Part shown: positions 7,686 through 16,012 of the stretch, piece after piece | How positions within the stretch are numbered: position 1 is the first letter of the stretch | How the letters are laid out: the number at the start of each line of letters is the position of its first letter | Assembly (NCBI GenBank): GCA_964606575.1 | Contig: CAZSHA010000032.1 | Location: 1-23,498 of the forward strand | DNA length: 23,498 nucleotides | Direction of reading: 5' to 3' | Source of the DNA: RGIG4576 sp964606575 | GTDB lineage: Bacteria; Bacteroidota; Bacteroidia; Bacteroidales; Muribaculaceae | The notes under the pieces: model-generated | Told to the model about the DNA's origin: nothing | Database searches by the model: none | What the model saw: only the letters and a program-made list of their open reading frames with translations | Translations under genes and position numbers: made by a program

Positions 7686-8447
7686 ATGGACTTGAAGTTA
7701 AAGAATCCCCTGATATTTTTCGATTTGGAAACTACGGGGATTAATATCACGCATGATAAGATTGTAGAGTTATCTTATATTAAAGTATATCCTAATGGAA
7801 CCGAGGAAGAGAAAACCATAAGGGTTAATCCTGGGTGTCATATACCCGAAGAGGCGACGGCGATACACCACATTACCGATGAGGATGTGAAAGATGCTCC
7901 ATTGTTTAAGGATATAGCTAAATCTTTGAGCAAGGTTTTTGAGGGATGTGACATCGCTGGATTTAACAGCAACCGTTTTGATATACCATTGCTAGCAGAG
8001 GAGTTCTTGAATGCTGGTGTGGCAATAGATTTCGCGAAGCGTAAATTTGTCGATGTACAGACTATTTTCCATAAGATGGAGCAAAGGACATTGGTGGCTG
8101 CTTATAAATTCTATTGCGATAAGGATTTAACAGAGGCACATTCAGCCAATGCAGATACTCGTGCTACTTATGAAGTGCTTAAAGCTCAACTTGACCGATA
8201 TTCTGGTTTGAAAAATGATGTGGAATATTTGTCGGATTTTTCTTCTCAAAAGAAAAATGTTGACTTAATGGGACGTATCGTATACAACGATAACAAGCAA
8301 GAAGTGTTTAATTTTGGTAAGTATAAGGGAGTTTCTGTACGTGATGTGCTTATGAAAGACCCCGGTTATTATAGTTGGATGATGCAAGGGGATTTTGCAC
8401 AAGACACAAAGCGTGTGCTTACCAGCATTAAACTAAGCATGAAATAG
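7686..8447 (+). CDS. DEDDh 3'-5' exonuclease (DNA polymerase III epsilon-like)
   Basis: The 253-residue product has all five acidic/histidine residues of a DEDDh exonuclease: D13 and E15 (FFDLETTG), D99 (NSNRFDIPLL), H152 and D157 (HSANADTRATYEVL). These coordinate two metal ions and remove 3' nucleotides. Residues after about 200 form a second small module, FGKYKGVSVRDVL followed by PGYYSWMM, similar to the DUF3820-type tail found on several Bacteroidetes exonucleases. Its position directly behind dnaN suggests a proofreading or repair role with the clamp, but no clear clamp-binding peptide stands out. It could be the housekeeping proofreading subunit or an auxiliary DnaQ-like enzyme; the epsilon role is not proven by sequence. 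Confidence 0.92.
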   Translation: MDLKLKNPLIFFDLETTGINITHDKIVELSYIKVYPNGTEEEKTIRVNPGCHIPEEATAIHHITDEDVKDAPLFKDIAKSLSKVFEGCDIAGFNSNRFDIPLLAEEFLNAGVAIDFAKRKFVDVQTIFHKMEQRTLVAAYKFYCDKDLTEAHSANADTRATYEVLKAQLDRYSGLKNDVEYLSDFSSQKKNVDLMGRIVYNDNKQEVFNFGKYKGVSVRDVLMKDPGYYSWMMQGDFAQDTKRVLTSIKLSMK

Positions 8448-8470
8448 CAATGATGTAATGGCAACTTGAA

Positions 8471-9388
8471 ATGAAAGGATTGATTAAACAGATATTGGGG
8501 AGTCTATTGTTGTGTATGGGCGTGAATACTGCCTATTCACAAGAGTTGAATTGTTCGGTAGAGATTAATTCAGAGCAAGTTCAAGGTGCTAATAAAGATG
8601 TGTTCACTACATTGCAACAGGCTATCGCTGATTACATGAATACCACCCAATGGACCAATACGCAATTTTATGCTAATGAGAAAATTGAGTGCAAATTGTT
8701 TTTTACAATAAAAAGTTATGACGATAGCAATGTGATGGAGGGTGATTTGCAGATTCAGTCGAGTCGCCCTGTTTACAATTCGTCATATACAACGACGTTG
8801 TTTAATTTTAAAGATACAAAAGTAACTTTTGAATACGCTATAAATGAACCGCTCATCTATTCGGAAAATTCAATGGAAAGCAATCTGACAGCAATATTGA
8901 ATTTCTATGCGTTTATGATAATAGCATTGGATTTTGACTCGTTCTCTTTGCATGGAGGAGATCCTTATTATGAGAAGGCGGCTGCAATAGTGCGTTTGGC
9001 TCAAAGTTCGGGTGAGAACGGATGGAAGGCATTTGAGGATTCAAAAAATAGAAGTGCGGTGTTGAGCGCATACTATGATAAGAATACGTCGCCTATACGT
9101 GATGTGCTATATCAATATCATAGAAAGGGGCTTGACGAGATGGTACTAAGTCCCAACAAGGGTAGAGCTGTGATTACATCAACTTTGGAATCATTGAAGA
9201 AAGTATATGATGTAGCTCCAATGTCGGTGTGCTTGTCTATATTCAAAGATTCAAAATTAGATGAGCTGGTTAATATATATTCTAAGGCGTCGGCATCAGA
9301 AAAAGAAACCGCTTATGAGTTGTTGTATCCGTTGTATCCGACTGAAGGAACACGCTTGGATAAAATAAAATCAACTGAAACGAAATAA
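8471..9388 (+). CDS. DUF4835 family exported protein (PorD-like)
   Basis: The 305-residue protein starts with a signal peptide (MKGLIKQILGSLLLCMGV, cleavage near AYSQ) and continues with the family's usual mature start QELNCSVEINSEQVQG. Further family landmarks are FYANEKIECKL, YAINEPLIYSENS and the LDFDSFSLHGGDPYYEKA stretch. DUF4835 proteins are found across Bacteroidetes, and some databases name them as a type IX secretion protein (PorD); I know of no biochemical activity. The gene lies 23 bases after the exonuclease and 11 before recN, so it is cotranscribed with replication and repair genes without obvious functional logic. In related genomes, as I recall them, coaBC lies just upstream of it; here it does not. 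Confidence 0.88.
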   Translation: MKGLIKQILGSLLLCMGVNTAYSQELNCSVEINSEQVQGANKDVFTTLQQAIADYMNTTQWTNTQFYANEKIECKLFFTIKSYDDSNVMEGDLQIQSSRPVYNSSYTTTLFNFKDTKVTFEYAINEPLIYSENSMESNLTAILNFYAFMIIALDFDSFSLHGGDPYYEKAAAIVRLAQSSGENGWKAFEDSKNRSAVLSAYYDKNTSPIRDVLYQYHRKGLDEMVLSPNKGRAVITSTLESLKKVYDVAPMSVCLSIFKDSKLDELVNIYSKASASEKETAYELLYPLYPTEGTRLDKIKSTETK

Positions 9389-9399
9389 TTGAGGAATAC

Positions 9400-11061
9400 A
9401 TGTTATCGCATTTGTCTATATCAAATTATGCCTTAATTGATAGTTTAGAGATAGATTTCAAGGAGGGGCTGTCAATCGTAACAGGTGAAACAGGAGCTGG
9501 TAAGTCCATAATATTAGGTGCATTATCTTTAATTTTGGGTGAACGCGCCGACCAAAAAGTAATTAGGAATACTGGCTCTAAATCGGTTATTGAGGCTATA
9601 TTCGTAATAGATAAATATGCTTATGTAAACATGTTTCTTTCCCAAAATGACATCGAATCTTTGGGGGAAGAGTGTATCTTACGCCGAGAGATTTCGGCTA
9701 ATGGTCGTTCCCGCACGTTTATAAATGATATGCCTGTTACATTGTCGACTTTACGCGAGTTGACGTTGTTGCTAATAGATATACATTCTCAACATAGTAA
9801 CATGCTGCTTGGCAATGCAGATTATCAGTTGAGCGTGATAGATAGTGTTTCTGATAATTTGGCATTGAGGAATGAGTATGCTGATAGTTATGGAAAGTAT
9901 AAGGATATAAGAAATAGGCTTACTAAACTAAAAGCTGAATACGAGAAAAGCAAGCAGGATGAAGATTACATACAGTTTCAATTATCTCAAATAAGAGATT
10001 TGAAATTGACTGCTGATGAAGATTCTGAATTAGAACGTGAGCAAGTCCGATTGTCGAATGTATCAGAGATAAAACAAAATTTATGGACTGCGTTATCGGC
10101 TATACAAGATGACGATAATTCTATATTGTCGAAATTGTCGCCCGTAGCTCGAAGTTTTACTCAAATAGAGGATGTCGACAATGAATTGTGTGAAGTTTCA
10201 GAACGTATACAATCTGCGGTGATTGAATTGAAGGATATAGCAAGAACCGTAGGTGCATTGCAGGATGTATATGTGGATAATCCAATTGAGCTTGAACGGA
10301 TTAACGACAGGCTCAATGTAATATACGACTTAGAAACCAAACATAAGGTAAAAAGCGTAAATGAGTTAATAAGTTTACAAAAGGAGTACGAGGCTCAGTT
10401 AGCTTCTATCAATAATTCTGATGAAGAAATAAAACATTTAGAGGCAGAATTAAAAAACGCAGAAGTAAAAACGCTGGAAATAGGAAACTCTCTATCGATT
10501 TCACGTAAAAACGGTGCTGAGAAATTTAAAAAAACGCTTCAAGACACAGCTATACCTCTAGGCATGCAGAATCTCAGGTTTGATGTATATTTTGAAACGA
10601 CAGATTTCAATGCGACGGGATTGGATAAGCTTAAATTCTTGTTTTCTTTTAATAAGCAACAACAATTGATGCCTATCGAAAATACCGCTTCAGGAGGTGA
10701 ACTATCAAGAGTTATGTTGTGCATAAAATCTATAATAGCCCAATATATGCAGTTACCGACAATCATATTTGATGAGGTGGATACTGGTGTGTCGGGTGAA
10801 ATAGCTCATAAGATGGGCGAGATGATGTGCGATATAAGCAAAAATATACAAGTGATAGCTATAACTCACTTGCCGCAAGTGGCAGTTAAAGGAATTAGTC
10901 ATTATAAAGTCTACAAGACTGATAGCGATGAAGCAACATATACATCAATAAAAGAATTGACGAAAGAAGAACGTGTTGATGAAGTGGCTAGAATGTTGAG
11001 CGGAAAAGAGGTAGATACGGCTGCTGTGGAGAATGCGAAATCGTTATTAGGATATAATTAA
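9400..11061 (+). CDS. recN: DNA repair protein RecN
   Basis: The 553-residue SMC-like ATPase has the complete RecN layout. The N-terminal half-head begins MLSHLSISNYALI and contains Walker A GETGAGKS (29-36). Two coiled-coil stretches (about 155-210 and 300-370) surround a short central region. The C-terminal half-head carries the signature ASGGELSRVML and Walker B IIFDEVDTGVSG, followed by the switch histidine phrase ITHLPQVA. RecN acts on double-strand breaks, holding or tethering DNA ends and sister duplexes to promote RecA-dependent repair. It is the fourth gene of the dnaN operon. rlmB starts 6 bases after its stop codon, so the two are likely translationally linked. Confidence 0.97.
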   Translation: MLSHLSISNYALIDSLEIDFKEGLSIVTGETGAGKSIILGALSLILGERADQKVIRNTGSKSVIEAIFVIDKYAYVNMFLSQNDIESLGEECILRREISANGRSRTFINDMPVTLSTLRELTLLLIDIHSQHSNMLLGNADYQLSVIDSVSDNLALRNEYADSYGKYKDIRNRLTKLKAEYEKSKQDEDYIQFQLSQIRDLKLTADEDSELEREQVRLSNVSEIKQNLWTALSAIQDDDNSILSKLSPVARSFTQIEDVDNELCEVSERIQSAVIELKDIARTVGALQDVYVDNPIELERINDRLNVIYDLETKHKVKSVNELISLQKEYEAQLASINNSDEEIKHLEAELKNAEVKTLEIGNSLSISRKNGAEKFKKTLQDTAIPLGMQNLRFDVYFETTDFNATGLDKLKFLFSFNKQQQLMPIENTASGGELSRVMLCIKSIIAQYMQLPTIIFDEVDTGVSGEIAHKMGEMMCDISKNIQVIAITHLPQVAVKGISHYKVYKTDSDEATYTSIKELTKEERVDEVARMLSGKEVDTAAVENAKSLLGYN

Positions 11062-11067
11062 TTGAAT

Positions 11068-11808
11068 ATGGAGAAAAGTGATTATATATTTGGAATAAGA
11101 CCAGTGATGGAAGCTATTGAGGCTGGTCGTGATATTGATAAGATATTAGTAAAAAAAGATTTGAACGGCGACTTGATTAACGAGTTGTATGATTTGGTCA
11201 AGAAATACCGGATTGTTGCTCAAAGAGTTCCGATAGAGAAGATAAATCGTATTACTCGAAAGAATCATCAAGGCGTACTAGCCGTTCTATCGTCGGTTAC
11301 ATATAGCAATTTAAGTAATGTTGTTCCAGATGCTTATGAGACTGGAAAAATGCCGTTTATTGTAGCGTTGGATGGCGTTACCGATGTCAGGAATTTTGGA
11401 GCTATTGCACGCACCTGCGAATGTGCTGGCGTGGATGCTATAGTTATCCCAGAGCACCATAGCGTATCGGTGAGTGGCGATGCTATGAAGACATCGGCAG
11501 GCGCGTTACATTATTTACCGGTGTGTAGAGAACGGAGTTTATTAGGAGCGTTGAATTTTTTGAAAAACAATGGTTGCAAAATCGTAGGGGCTTCGGGTAA
11601 GACGAAACTTTCTTATACCGATGTTGATTATACTACACCTACGGTTCTTGTTGTGGGTTCAGAGGATAAAGGCTTGCAACCAGAAATAGAAACTGCGTGC
11701 GATGAACTTGTTTCAATACCTGAATATGGGCAAATCAATTCGTTGAACGTTTCTGTTGCGGCAGGTGTTTTAATGTATGAGGTCGTAAGACAGCGTAATA
11801 AGAAATAA
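11068..11808 (+). CDS. rlmB: 23S rRNA 2'-O-methyltransferase RlmB (TrmH/SpoU family)
   Basis: The 246-residue protein starts at the ATG at 11068; a TTG two codons earlier is also in frame but less likely. The N-terminal substrate-binding domain begins with the YIFGIRPVMEAIEAG phrase, typical of RlmB. The SPOUT trefoil-knot domain follows, with motif 1 NFGAIARTCECAGVDAIV, motif 2 VVGSEDKGLQPE and motif 3 SIPEYGQINSLNVSVAAGVL. RlmB methylates a ribose in the peptidyl transferase region (G2251 in E. coli). Close TrmH-family paralogues act at other rRNA sites, so the exact target is inferred. It is the last gene of the dnaN operon. Confidence 0.9.
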   Translation: MEKSDYIFGIRPVMEAIEAGRDIDKILVKKDLNGDLINELYDLVKKYRIVAQRVPIEKINRITRKNHQGVLAVLSSVTYSNLSNVVPDAYETGKMPFIVALDGVTDVRNFGAIARTCECAGVDAIVIPEHHSVSVSGDAMKTSAGALHYLPVCRERSLLGALNFLKNNGCKIVGASGKTKLSYTDVDYTTPTVLVVGSEDKGLQPEIETACDELVSIPEYGQINSLNVSVAAGVLMYEVVRQRNKK

Positions 11809-11832
11809 ATATTATAATTGTAATGTTTTTTC

Positions 11833-11863
11833 TTGACCTAAAAGCTATTTTAAGGTAACTTTG
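11833..11863 (+). promoter_or_regulatory. Promoter of nusB
   Basis: TTG at 11833-11835 and TAACTTTG at 11856-11863 are 20 bases apart. The predicted start near 11870 leaves a leader of about 25 nt. Confidence 0.75.
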
Positions 11864-11894
11864 CATAAAATTTAGAAAAGAGGACATTTAGAAT

Positions 11895-12827
11895 ATGATA
11901 ACTCGCATTTTAATACGTGTAAAGGTGGTGCAAATGTTGTACTCCTATTTGTTGACGAAAGAAGAAAAGTCGGTAAAAGAAGCTAAAAAGGAACTAGACA
12001 AGAGCCTAGATAAGGCTTATGAGTTGTATATATCAATACTTAAATTCATGATTGACCTGACTGAACTTCAGGATTTAAGGCTTGATGAGGCTAGGCATAA
12101 ATACCTACCGACGGAAGAAGATATGAATCCTAACACAAGGTTTATTGACAATAAGTTTATAGCTAAATTAAAGGAGAATAAAGATTTAAAAGCCTATTTG
12201 GATGAAAATCCTGTATCTTGGCGTGATGACATAATTTTCATGAAGCTAATCCTTGATAAGGTGTTGAATTCAGACATATATGAGAAATATATGTCGGCTG
12301 AAGAAACTACTTATGCGGATGATTGCAATTTGTGGAAAGATTTGTTGAAAAAAGTGATTTTGGTTGATGATGATTTTTTGGAATTGCTAGAGTCTAAGTC
12401 GGTTTATTGGAATGACGACTTGAGCGTAATGGGTACATTCGTATTGAAAACAATCAAGCAATATGCTAGTAACCCCGATACTGTGACAATTCAGCCGAAA
12501 TATAAGGATGAAGAAGATAGCGAATTTGGTGAACGATTGTTCAGTTGTGCTGTTAGAGAAAATGAGGAAAATAATCATATCATAGATAAATTTATCCTAA
12601 AAGATCTATGGGATGTGGAGCGTATAGCTTTCATGGATAGGGTTGTGCTAGGTGTAGGCTTATCGGAAGTTAAGAACTTTGATAGCATACCAACAAAGGT
12701 GACAATGAATGAATATATTGAGATAGCCAAGTATTATAGCACTCCTAAGAGCAGTCAATTTATTAACGGTATTTTGAATTCTGCTATAAATTATCTTAAA
12801 GATTCAGGAAGAATCAGTAAAGAATGA
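11895..12827 (+). CDS. nusB: Transcription antitermination factor NusB (long Bacteroidetes form)
   Basis: The 310-residue protein opens with ITRILIRVKVVQMLYSYLL, the NusB-type first helix, and closes with a NusB helical domain (about 210-305) containing ERIAFMDRVVLGVGLSEV, IPTKVTMNEYIEIAKYYS and FINGILNSAINYL. Enterobacterial NusB is about 140 residues; the extra 160 or so residues here separate the first helix from the C-terminal helices and are charged and helical, a form usual in Bacteroidetes. NusB pairs with ribosomal protein S10 and binds boxA RNA to prevent premature termination in rRNA operons. It has its own promoter; yajC follows after 44 bases with a second promoter motif. Confidence 0.93.
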   Translation: MITRILIRVKVVQMLYSYLLTKEEKSVKEAKKELDKSLDKAYELYISILKFMIDLTELQDLRLDEARHKYLPTEEDMNPNTRFIDNKFIAKLKENKDLKAYLDENPVSWRDDIIFMKLILDKVLNSDIYEKYMSAEETTYADDCNLWKDLLKKVILVDDDFLELLESKSVYWNDDLSVMGTFVLKTIKQYASNPDTVTIQPKYKDEEDSEFGERLFSCAVRENEENNHIIDKFILKDLWDVERIAFMDRVVLGVGLSEVKNFDSIPTKVTMNEYIEIAKYYSTPKSSQFINGILNSAINYLKDSGRISKE

Positions 12828-12835
12828 TTATTTCA

Positions 12836-12843
12836 TAACTTTG
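12836..12843 (+). promoter_or_regulatory. Candidate -7 element for yajC
   Basis: TAACTTTG lies in the gap between nusB and yajC, giving a start near 12850 and a leader of about 22 nt. No -33 TTG is evident. Confidence 0.5.
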
Positions 12844-12871
12844 TACCATATAATTAAAAACTAAAATAAAT

Positions 12872-13201
12872 ATGACAACATTAACATCAATTTTATTGCA
12901 AGAAGCTGCGGCTGGTGCAGCAGGAAGCGGAATGTCGTCAATCTTAATGATTGTAGCCCTTATCGCTATCTTCTATTTCTTTATGATACGTCCACAGAAT
13001 AAAGAGCGTAAAAGAATGAGAGAATTTCTAAACTCATTGGAAGTGGGAACTAAGGTGAAAACTGCTAGCGGAGTATACGGAAAGATTAAAGAGATAAACG
13101 ATGATTGCGTGTATCTTGAAATTGCTGATGGAGTAAAAATAAAGATTGATAAGAATTATATTGTAGCTCCAGCAGAGAAGCCTGCCGAAGCTAAAAAATA
13201 A
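12872..13201 (+). CDS. yajC: Preprotein translocase accessory subunit YajC
   Basis: The 109-residue protein has one membrane segment (about residues 25-43, ILMIVALIAIFYFFMI) immediately followed by the diagnostic RPQNKERKRMREFLNSL. After it comes a small beta domain with the family phrases GTKVKTASGVYGKI and VYLEIADGVKIKIDKNYI. YajC joins SecDF in the holo-translocon and helps protein export through SecYEG. A stable hairpin lies between this gene and the YbbR-like gene, so coupling with the downstream genes may be partial. Confidence 0.96.
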   Translation: MTTLTSILLQEAAAGAAGSGMSSILMIVALIAIFYFFMIRPQNKERKRMREFLNSLEVGTKVKTASGVYGKIKEINDDCVYLEIADGVKIKIDKNYIVAPAEKPAEAKK

Positions 13202-13223
13202 TTTAGGCGTTAAAAAGGTTTAG

Positions 13224-13263
13224 AGAGCCATTACGCTTATTTGGTTAAGCTAATGGCTCTTTG
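13224..13263 (+). terminator. Strong hairpin between yajC and the YbbR-like gene
   Basis: A 10-bp perfect stem (13224-13233 with 13251-13260) is topped by a further 5-bp stem (13235-13239 with 13246-13250), with one bulged C and a 6-nt loop. Only a short T run (13260-13262) follows, so it may be a weak terminator, an attenuator or an mRNA processing or stability element. Confidence 0.5.
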
Positions 13264-13278
13264 TGATATGGAACGAGC

Positions 13279-14253
13279 ATGATAGATTTAAAAAATATAA
13301 AGAACTTGATAAGCCAGTGGAAGTTGAATACTCCAACGGCTCGTGCTGTTTCGCTTTATTTCGTGTTTGTTCTTATATCGTTTATTTTTTGGGCATTTCT
13401 ATCGTTGAATAATAATCTTCTGTTTGACATGGTGTTGCCCGTAAAAATTAGTTCCGTTCCCGATAGTACAACGATTATATCAAATGTGCCAGACCACATC
13501 AGTGTCAACGTAAAAGACCGTGGTATGTCGCTGTTGAAATTTATTATCGGTGACCGTCCGACATTAAACATTAAATTCAAGGATTACGCCCAAGCAGATG
13601 GCAGGTTTTATGTATCAAATTCTGAGTTGAGGCGAAGGGTAAGAGCTTTGTTTGAAAATAGTACAACGGTGCAAGGCATGTCGTTGGAAGAAATAAATTT
13701 GAAGTATACCAATCTGCCAGCAAAGAAAGTCCCTATAATGTTGGATTTAGACATACGTCCAAATATCCAGTACGTGATATATGGTTCTGTAGACATGGAT
13801 GCCGATTCTGTTTTAGTATATTCTGATAGGAATACCTTAGCTAAGGTTGAAGAGGTTTATACATATAGGGTTGAAGAAAGAGAGTTGACCGATACTTTGT
13901 TGCGCGTAGTGTCTTTATCACCTATACAAGGTGCTAAGTTAGTGCCTGATAAAGTGACGTTAACGATACCTGTTGAGCCGTTAATCACCAAAAAAATAGA
14001 TATACCAATAAACGTGAAAAACATGCCTGGCAACGTGAATGTCATAACATTTCCGTCAAAAGTTGGTGTTTCGTTTTTAGTGCCTTTTAGTATGTACCGT
14101 ACAAATTATCCTTTTAATGCAGTGGTAGATTATCGGGATATTATAAATACGAAAGGCAATAAAGTAGGAATAAGTATAGATGAATCGCCTGCGTTGTATG
14201 ATAATATATCGTTATTGCAAGACAGTGTAGAGTTTATAATAGAGAAACATTAA
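13279..14253 (+). CDS. YbbR-like domain protein (CdaR-like)
   Basis: The 324-residue protein has a short cytoplasmic N-terminus and one membrane helix (about 24-42, SLYFVFVLISFIFWAFLSL), followed by an extracytoplasmic part made of repeated YbbR-type beta domains. Recognisable pieces are LLFDMVLPVKISSVPDST and NVKDRGMSLLKF in the first repeat, and TLTIPVEPLITKKIDIPINV with VDYRDI later. In Firmicutes the YbbR protein CdaR regulates the diadenylate cyclase CdaA; no cyclase gene is adjacent here, so that link is not supported in this window. The gene sits between yajC and coaE, its usual Bacteroidetes place, and coaE begins 1 base after its stop codon, which suggests coupled translation. Confidence 0.85.
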   Translation: MIDLKNIKNLISQWKLNTPTARAVSLYFVFVLISFIFWAFLSLNNNLLFDMVLPVKISSVPDSTTIISNVPDHISVNVKDRGMSLLKFIIGDRPTLNIKFKDYAQADGRFYVSNSELRRRVRALFENSTTVQGMSLEEINLKYTNLPAKKVPIMLDLDIRPNIQYVIYGSVDMDADSVLVYSDRNTLAKVEEVYTYRVEERELTDTLLRVVSLSPIQGAKLVPDKVTLTIPVEPLITKKIDIPINVKNMPGNVNVITFPSKVGVSFLVPFSMYRTNYPFNAVVDYRDIINTKGNKVGISIDESPALYDNISLLQDSVEFIIEKH

Positions 14254-14254
14254 G

Positions 14255-14839
14255 ATGAATAGTAAAAAAATAGTAGCTTTAACGGGTGGTATAGGAAGTG
14301 GCAAAAGTGTAGTGTCTTCTGTGCTACGGTTAATGGGCTATAAAGTTTATGATTGCGATAGTGAGGCTAAGTGCTTGATGAATAGGTCTGATGTGATTAA
14401 AACTGATTTAGTAGAAGCATTTGGTGAAGATTGTTTGACGAAAGAACGTACTATAAATTCTAAATACATAAGCTCGGTTGTTTTCAAAGATAGCAAGGCG
14501 CTGGCAAAGATTAACTCTATTGTTCATCCTAGGGTAAAAGAAGACATACTTTACAACTTGGGAATGTGCGACAATAGCGTTATGTTTGTGGAAACGGCTA
14601 TTTTGATGCAGAGTAATCTACTGGATATAGTAGATGATGTGTGGTTGGTGGATGCTCCAGAGCAGACAAGAATAGAGCGTGTAATGAGAAGGAACTCGGT
14701 AAAGGCTGAGGATGTGAAGGCTAGAATTAATGCCCAAAAACATCAAGATTTCTCTAGCTTGAGCCACTATGAGCAGATAACGAATGATGGATTGATGCCG
14801 TTGTTGCCACAAATTGAAGAGTTGGTTCAACGATTATAG
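14255..14839 (+). CDS. coaE: Dephospho-CoA kinase
   Basis: The 194-residue P-loop kinase catalyses the last step of coenzyme A synthesis, phosphorylating the 3'-hydroxyl of the ribose of dephospho-CoA with ATP. The P-loop GGIGSGKS lies at 11-18 after a short strand. Family phrases follow: VYDCDSEAK (the DxD region), IVHPRVKEDI, MFVETAILMQS and VWLVDAPEQTRIERVMRRN, the latter being the lid-like segment with arginines. The length matches the usual 190-210 residues. It is the terminal gene of the nusB-yajC-ybbR-coaE run. I see no convincing terminator in the 75 bases after it; the next promoter follows directly. Confidence 0.95.
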   Translation: MNSKKIVALTGGIGSGKSVVSSVLRLMGYKVYDCDSEAKCLMNRSDVIKTDLVEAFGEDCLTKERTINSKYISSVVFKDSKALAKINSIVHPRVKEDILYNLGMCDNSVMFVETAILMQSNLLDIVDDVWLVDAPEQTRIERVMRRNSVKAEDVKARINAQKHQDFSSLSHYEQITNDGLMPLLPQIEELVQRL

Positions 14840-14891
14840 CGTTAAATCATGTACACATATAGCATGTGAAATGTGAAAGTGTGTAAACTTC

Positions 14892-14922
14892 TTGATAGAA
14901 CCGAAAAGGAATCGTAAATTTG
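14892..14922 (+). promoter_or_regulatory. Promoter of the DUF5606 gene
   Basis: TTG at 14892-14894 and TAAATTTG at 14915-14922 are 20 bases apart, giving a start near 14929 and an A/T-rich leader of about 42 nt. Confidence 0.75.
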
Positions 14923-14970
14923 CAATAGATTAATTCTAATAAAAACTATTTATAAAAGAACATTGCAATT

Positions 14971-15408
14971 ATGTTAAAGAAAATATTATCAATTTCAGGA
15001 AAACCAGGGCTTTTTAAGTTAGTTTCTTACGGAAAGAACATGTTGATAGTGGAAGGTCTTGCAGATGGAAAGAGATTTCCCGCATATTCACATGATAAAA
15101 TAATTTCATTGGGAGATATAGCAATTTACACTTATGATGAAGAAGTTGCTTTGAGCGATGTGATGCAAGCTATTTATGATAAGTATGAGGGTAAGGCTAT
15201 AGATGCAATACAATATTCTGATAAGGCCTCTTTATTTGCATTTTTTTCTGAAGTTCTTCCAGAATTTGACCAAGAAAGAGTATATCCTAATGATATAAAG
15301 AAAGTTATAGCGTGGTATAATCTATTGGTTGGTGCTGGATTCACTTCATTTAAGGAAGAAGAAAAAGTTGCTGAGCCAGAAACTGCTGAACAAGCTGAAG
15401 ATAGGTAA
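14971..15408 (+). CDS. DUF5606 family protein
   Basis: The 145-residue cytosolic-looking protein has no signal or membrane segment. Its first 50 residues match the conserved DUF5606 start: MLKKILSISGKPGLFKLVSY followed by LIVEGLADGKRFPAYSHDKI. A helical part and a short hydrophobic patch (VIAWYNLLVGAGFTSF) come next, and the last 15 residues are acidic and low in complexity (EEEKVAEPETAEQAED). The family is conserved in Bacteroidetes without an assigned function. It has its own promoter and is followed by a hairpin terminator, so it is probably a single-gene unit. Confidence 0.85.
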   Translation: MLKKILSISGKPGLFKLVSYGKNMLIVEGLADGKRFPAYSHDKIISLGDIAIYTYDEEVALSDVMQAIYDKYEGKAIDAIQYSDKASLFAFFSEVLPEFDQERVYPNDIKKVIAWYNLLVGAGFTSFKEEEKVAEPETAEQAEDR

Positions 15409-15434
15409 TCAATAATAAATTTTAGAATATTATA

Positions 15435-15480
15435 GAAGGGAGAAATGAGATTTAGATTCTCTTTCTTCCTTTTATTGTTA
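15435..15480 (+). terminator. Terminator-like hairpin after the DUF5606 gene
   Basis: A 10-bp stem (15436-15445 with 15462-15471, one G-T pair) is topped by a GAGA/TCTC helix and followed by the T-rich stretch TTTTATTGTT. It ends about 14 bases before the next ATG, so it may partly terminate transcription into the NlpC/P60 gene. Confidence 0.55.
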
Positions 15481-15493
15481 AAATGCTGTTATC

Positions 15494-16009
15494 ATGAATG
15501 TATCGAATAAAATTGTGCGTATTAGCGGTGGGCTTATTTTTGTGTGCATGTTACTGGCTGCATCTTCTTGTGGATCACAAAAAACGCTAGTCAGCGATGA
15601 AGATAAAGAAATAATCAGGGAGCAAAGTAAGAAAGGTAATAAGAATCTGTATAAAGAAGTGAATGCATGGCTTGGGACACCATATAAATATGGAGGGAAT
15701 ACAAGAAAAGGAACAGATTGCTCTGGATTTGTAGTGTCAGTGTATCAGGCAGTATATGGAAAGAAATTATATCGTAGTTCATATCAGATATACGATAATA
15801 ATTGTAAACCTATAAAGAAAAAGAACTTAGAAGAAGGGGATTTAGTTTTTTTTTCAAGTAAGAAAGGAAAACGTATTGACCATGTGGGAATTTACTTGAA
15901 AAATAATAAGTTTGCCCATGCAACAACTCGTAGAGGTGTGATAATAAGCGATATGGATGAAACCTATTGGTACAATACGTTCGTGGCTGCCGGTAGGGTC
16001 GATATGTAG
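15494..16009 (+). CDS. NlpC/P60 family cysteine peptidase lipoprotein
   Basis: The 171-residue protein has a lipoprotein signal (lipobox LAASSC, lipidated C26) and one NlpC/P60 domain from about residue 50. The catalytic set is visible: C76 in TDCSGF, H130 in IDHVGIY and H142 in FAHATT as the third polar residue. The domain also has the family phrases WLGTPYKYGGNTRKG and EEGDLVFF. Such enzymes cut the D-Glu to diamino acid bond in peptidoglycan stem peptides, so it is an envelope-anchored murein endopeptidase. No clear promoter lies in the short gap upstream, so it may be expressed by read-through past the hairpin. Its stop codon is 3 bases from the end of the convergent comEC gene. Confidence 0.93.
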   Translation: MNVSNKIVRISGGLIFVCMLLAASSCGSQKTLVSDEDKEIIREQSKKGNKNLYKEVNAWLGTPYKYGGNTRKGTDCSGFVVSVYQAVYGKKLYRSSYQIYDNNCKPIKKKNLEEGDLVFFSSKKGKRIDHVGIYLKNNKFAHATTRRGVIISDMDETYWYNTFVAAGRVDM

Positions 16010-16012
16010 CAA

